8,517 nucleotides of DNA from contig JAFPMR010000089.1 in NCBI GenBank assembly GCA_017411235.1, positions 1-8,517 of the forward strand, written 5' to 3'. Below are positions 6,349-8,517 of this stretch, piece after piece; the stretch's first letter is position 1, and each line of letters begins with the position of its first letter. A program made the position numbers and the translations under genes. The DNA comes from Bacilli bacterium (lineage in GTDB: Bacteria > Bacillota_I > Bacilli_A > RF39 > UBA660). The notes under the pieces are model-generated. The model had not been told where the DNA came from and did not search any database. It saw only the letters and a program-made list of their open reading frames with translations.

Positions 6349-6434
6349 CGTAAGAGGGAGTAGTTCTCATAGCAATATGGTTTATATTCGTCAATACTCA
6401 ATCGGAATAAACTTAATTGAACAAGACTTTTATG
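6349..6434 (+). promoter_or_regulatory. yybP-ykoY (Mn2+-sensing) riboswitch, compact form
   Basis: The leader carries the hallmarks of this class in order. P1 5' strand CGUAAGAG (6349-6356) runs into the L1 signature GGGAGUAG (6356-6363). A CAUA-GCAA-UAUG hairpin follows (6368-6379). P3 is GUUUAU/AUAAAC (6380-6385 with 6407-6412), enclosing the L3 signature CGUCA (6389-6393) and CGG (6403-6405). The closing side of L1 is ACAAGA (6421-6426), and P1's 3' strand is CUUUUAUG (6427-6434). P1 pairs over 8 bp including two G-U pairs. In the known structure Mn2+ is held between L1 and L3, and both loops are recognisable here. The distal P3 extension and P4 are almost absent, so the aptamer is unusually short (about 86 nt). 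P1's 3' strand is also the 5' arm of the following terminator, which predicts a metal-on switch. The class call is from memory of the consensus. Confidence 0.82.
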
Positions 6435-6459
6435 AATTATTCATAAGAGTCTTTTTTTT
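6425..6459 (+). terminator. Riboswitch-controlled intrinsic terminator
   Basis: An 11-bp stem, GACTTTTATGA (6425-6435) with TCATAAGAGTC (6441-6451), one G-U pair, loop ATTAT, directly followed by eight Ts (6452-6459). It lies 37 nt before the 185-aa start and shares 8 nt with riboswitch P1, so the two are mutually exclusive. Confidence 0.92.
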
Positions 6460-6464
6460 CGTCG

Positions 6465-6482
6465 TTTGACTCTTATGTCAAA
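6465..6482 (+). promoter_or_regulatory. Second leader element: anti-3'-arm segment and small hairpin before the ribosome binding site
   Basis: GACTCTTATG (6468-6477) is the exact reverse complement of CATAAGAGTC (6442-6451), the 3' arm of the terminator, and can pair with it over 10 bp. It also lies within a competing local hairpin TTTGAC/GTCAAA (6465-6470 with 6477-6482) that ends just before AAGGGGG. It therefore acts as a fourth segment completing a 1:2, 2:3, 3:4 attenuator arrangement. Confidence 0.6.
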
Positions 6483-6496
6483 GGGGGAATAATATA

Positions 6497-7054
6497 ATGA
6501 TGAAAGTAGAATTACGCGGTGATTTAGATAAAGTTGTAATGGATTTAATGCAATTACGTAAGAGAGGATATGATGTTTACTGTGAATTTGGTAAACATAT
6601 ACTATATTCAAGAGACGTAACATTAGATTCAGCTTTCTTAGAAATAAAAGGATGCACATATCATGAATTTTTAAGAAAAAGAAGACAAGAATTTAGACAA
6701 TATCGTGAAGAAGAAAAACAAGCTTTAGCTTTTGCTAAAGCTAAATATCCGAGTTGGATTGAAAGAGGTCATAAATATATACCAGAAGAATTATGGGCTA
6801 GATGGGAACAATGTGTTCAAAAAAGAATCCGTGATTTATACCATGGTATTGAAATTGAAAACTCATTAGCCATTATTGAAGCTCATGCTGAAGGTAAAAG
6901 TATCGAAGAAATAATTAATTTAATCGAGAGTCAAAACACTTCAGGTGAATCTTATGATTTAATAGAATCAATAATTACATTCTTCTATCCTGCTGGAAAC
7001 GAATTATTTCAACAAATCACTGAGTATAAAAATCAATCTAAGAGATTATCTTAG
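6497..7054 (+). CDS. Unrecognised 185-aa soluble protein under Mn2+-riboswitch control
   Basis: Starts at ATG 6497 (MMKVEL), 9 nt after AAGGGGG (6481-6487); a second ATG at 6500 is possible but spaced 12 nt. There is no signal peptide or membrane span, so the protein should be cytosolic. Residues 1-55 look mixed alpha/beta (VELRGDLDKVVMDLMQLRKRGYDVYCEFGKHILYS pattern split by turns). Residues 56-82 form a very basic/acidic helix (FLRKRRQEFRQYREEEKQ). A Trp-rich region follows (Trp87, Trp100, Trp103; IPEELWARWEQC), then RIRDLYHGIEIENSLAIIE (110-128) and a helical tail with GKSIEEIINLIESQ and FFYPAGNELFQQI. Cys29, Cys53, Cys106, His55, His92, His116 and His130 are possible metal ligands, but no known metal-site motif is present. 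I do not recognise the family. Being expressed behind a manganese switch suggests a role in Mn use or stress; this is inference. Confidence 0.9.
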   Translation: MMKVELRGDLDKVVMDLMQLRKRGYDVYCEFGKHILYSRDVTLDSAFLEIKGCTYHEFLRKRRQEFRQYREEEKQALAFAKAKYPSWIERGHKYIPEELWARWEQCVQKRIRDLYHGIEIENSLAIIEAHAEGKSIEEIINLIESQNTSGESYDLIESIITFFYPAGNELFQQITEYKNQSKRLS

Positions 7055-7056
7055 TA

Positions 7057-7084
7057 AAAAAAAGACACTAATGTGTCTTTTTTT
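7057..7084. terminator. Bidirectional terminator between convergent genes
   Basis: GACAC (7064-7068) and GTGTC (7073-7077) enclose a TAAT loop, extended by A-run/T-run pairing (7057-7063 with 7078-7084) to 12 bp. It ends the 185-aa gene on the plus strand and, with the A-run giving Us in the opposite transcript, the membrane protein gene on the minus strand. The latter's TAA stop (7085-7083) overlaps the hairpin. Confidence 0.9.
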
Positions 7085-8517
7085 ATAATCTAATTTTAAA
7101 TGTCTTAGGTGCTAACTTATAAGTAAGTAATAAACCTACAATAGAATAAATAATCGTAAAGATAATTACAACAGGTCCTATTATATGTAATGGTAATGGT
7201 ATTTCCATATATGCAGGGAAATAACATACTAAATAAACTAAAATATTAATAAATGAATAAGCTTTATTCTTAACTTCTGTATTCTCACTAAAAGGTTGTA
7301 ATAAATAATACATAACTAAATAGTGAATTGAGAAGAACATACTCATACTTATAATAGTTAAAACAAATAAAACATAATTCATAACATTAGTATCATTAGT
7401 AATTAACAATAATAAAACTCCACCTACTGCCATAACCATTGCTGGAAATAAATTAAGTTTAATAGCAGTTTTCAATCTCCTAGTAAACATCTCTAAGATA
7501 GTTCTAGGTGATCTATATAAACGATAATTAAGTAAAGCACAATCACAATTCATAAACATTGCTTTACAAATTTGATCTCCCCTATTTATAAAATACATGA
7601 TTAATGCTATATATGGCATACCATTCATTAAGAACTTATGTATAGACTCTTTCATATCAAAGAAATAAGTAATTAAACATAAAAATAATACAATAACACC
7701 TAACCATAAAGTAGCAGTATTAACTGGCTTAGTTAACATCTTCCTATGTCTCTTAACAAATAACTCATGGATAAAATCAAAACCATCTAAATTACTAGTA
7801 GTATTATCATACTCAATAGAAGCAGTAATCGCTTTTAAATTGGCTTCCTTAAATTCAGTTTCTTCTAACTTACTAGTATATAATAACTTAAATGTTTTAT
7901 GATACTTATTATATTTTATTAAATAAATAGTACTTATTATTCCAGTAATCAAAAATATTAACGATAATGCAATAGCAATTCCTGCAAAACTATATGTATC
8001 ATACATGAAAAGATATAAATAAAGAAATACCATAACTCCCATAATAACAAGGAAATTTACAATAGCAATAACACCTTTTTTATAAGATAATTTAATCTTT
8101 AAAGCTGTTGTTGATATACTCATACTTAAATAAACTAATGGAAGTACAAATGCCAACAATATATTAGCTTTCATTAAATGCATAATAACTATTAACACAG
8201 GTGTAAATGCAATATATGCTTTTATTAAATCTACTAAATAATTAGTTAATAAATATTTCTTGGGATCCATTCTTAAATGAGTAACTAAATAATCTGCATC
8301 TCTATTACTATTAAATGTAATTGGTATAAATACATTAATAAGCAATGAAAATATTATGAACAGCATCAAGAATGACATTAATCCGCCATCCATTAAGTTC
8401 TTATTAAGAAAATACATCAATACAATGATTCCAGCTTTTAATAACAACATTATAAAACCAATAATAAAGCCCATTATAGAACCTATTTGTTTAAATGCTT
8501 CTTCACCATATATACTA
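7083..8517 (-). CDS. Polytopic membrane protein, ABC exporter permease-like (start outside window)
   Basis: From the first ATG (8474) the protein has 463 aa, but the frame continues open through 14 more codons to the right edge (SIYGEEAFKQIGSI before that Met). The ATG has only a weak AGG in front of it, so the real start is probably outside. About 12 membrane spans are visible, counting from that Met: 3-23, 33-53, 83-101, 103-121, 134-156, 162-186, then a soluble loop to 250, 253-273, 284-297, 340-359, 364-391, 405-420 and 429-452. The loop after helix 2 (NRDADYLVTHLRMDPKKYLLTNY, about 57-79) resembles the segment in ABC-2-type permeases that precedes helix 3. NCDCALLNYRLYRSP (309-323) and FTRRLKTAIKLNLFPA (330-345) repeat the theme in the second half. 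The ATP-binding partner should lie to the right, upstream. Alternative: another large multi-span exporter; confidence in 'membrane protein' is high, in 'ABC' moderate. Confidence 0.75.
   Translation of the reverse strand, partial: SIYGEEAFKQIGSIMGFIIGFIMLLLKAGIIVLMYFLNKNLMDGGLMSFLMLFIIFSLLINVFIPITFNSNRDADYLVTHLRMDPKKYLLTNYLVDLIKAYIAFTPVLIVIMHLMKANILLAFVLPLVYLSMSISTTALKIKLSYKKGVIAIVNFLVIMGVMVFLYLYLFMYDTYSFAGIAIALSLIFLITGIISTIYLIKYNKYHKTFKLLYTSKLEETEFKEANLKAITASIEYDNTTSNLDGFDFIHELFVKRHRKMLTKPVNTATLWLGVIVLFLCLITYFFDMKESIHKFLMNGMPYIALIMYFINRGDQICKAMFMNCDCALLNYRLYRSPRTILEMFTRRLKTAIKLNLFPAMVMAVGGVLLLLITNDTNVMNYVLFVLTIISMSMFFSIHYLVMYYLLQPFSENTEVKNKAYSFINILVYLVCYFPAYMEIPLPLHIIGPVVIIFTIIYSIVGLLLTYKLAPKTFKIRL

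Noticed and set aside
6279..6496. Possible small gene in the divergent intergenic region
   Set aside because: The region is fully accounted for by two promoters, the riboswitch, the terminator and the ribosome binding site; no short frame with its own initiation signal was found.
6553..6564. ATTACGTAAGAG repeated exactly at 6345-6356 (riboswitch P1) and inside the 185-aa gene
   Set aside because: A 12-mer match is expected about once or twice by chance in AT-rich DNA of this length, and here it simply encodes LRKR; it could in principle mimic P1's 5' strand, but nothing else supports that.
6441..6659. Minus-strand open frame of 72 codons
   Set aside because: Antisense to the riboswitch terminator, the leader and the start of the 185-aa gene, which has a clear promoter and ribosome binding site on the plus strand.
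1..8517. CRISPR array, insertion sequence, tRNA or rRNA
   Set aside because: No regularly spaced repeats, transposase-like frame, terminal inverted repeats, or tRNA/rRNA-like sequence was seen on either strand.

Overview
This window looks like chromosomal DNA from a very AT-rich member of the Bacillota/Bacilli, perhaps an uncultured gut lineage of the RF39 or Erysipelotrichales kind. The reasons are the strongly A/T-biased codons, GGAGG/AGGTGA-type ribosome binding sites, a Firmicute-style riboswitch, and TGA used as a stop (several genes end in ATGA or GTGA overlaps) while tryptophan is TGG. TGA as a stop argues against the Mycoplasma genetic code. The taxon is inferred from style, not from a marker gene.

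Left and centre (1-6300, all minus strand): one tightly packed run of nine genes, read right to left from a single extended -10 promoter next to 6295-6300. The order is lemA (180 aa), three tandem diverged DUF3137 paralogues, a compact 12-helix MFS transporter resembling the fosmidomycin-resistance (Fsr) type, a 42-aa single-span membrane protein, a 117-aa four-span membrane protein, and two secreted/anchored SH3b-like proteins, the second cut by the left edge. Four junctions are 4-nt ATGA/GTGA overlaps. At the others the genes are 1-19 nt apart, often with the stop codon lying inside the next ribosome binding site. Every product is a membrane or exported protein, so this is probably an envelope module. 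LemA beside DUF3137 is a known pairing; the rest of the combination is not one I recognise.

Centre right (6300-7084, plus strand): a divergent transcription unit. A strong promoter (TTGAAA, 17 nt, TATGCTATAAT) starts a leader that reads as a compact yybP-ykoY (manganese-sensing) riboswitch, then an intrinsic terminator, then a 185-aa soluble protein I do not recognise. The leader has four mutually complementary segments arranged as 1:2 / 2:3 / 3:4. This predicts that metal binding (P1 = 1:2) blocks the terminator (2:3) and switches the gene on. Known members of this riboswitch class usually control metal transporters or membrane ATPases, so an unknown cytosolic protein is the most interesting point in the window. 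The plus promoter and the lemA promoter overlap, so the two units probably compete for RNA polymerase.

Right (7083-8517, minus strand): a polytopic membrane protein resembling ABC exporter permeases. It converges on the 185-aa gene through a shared bidirectional terminator, and its reading frame stays open to the right edge.
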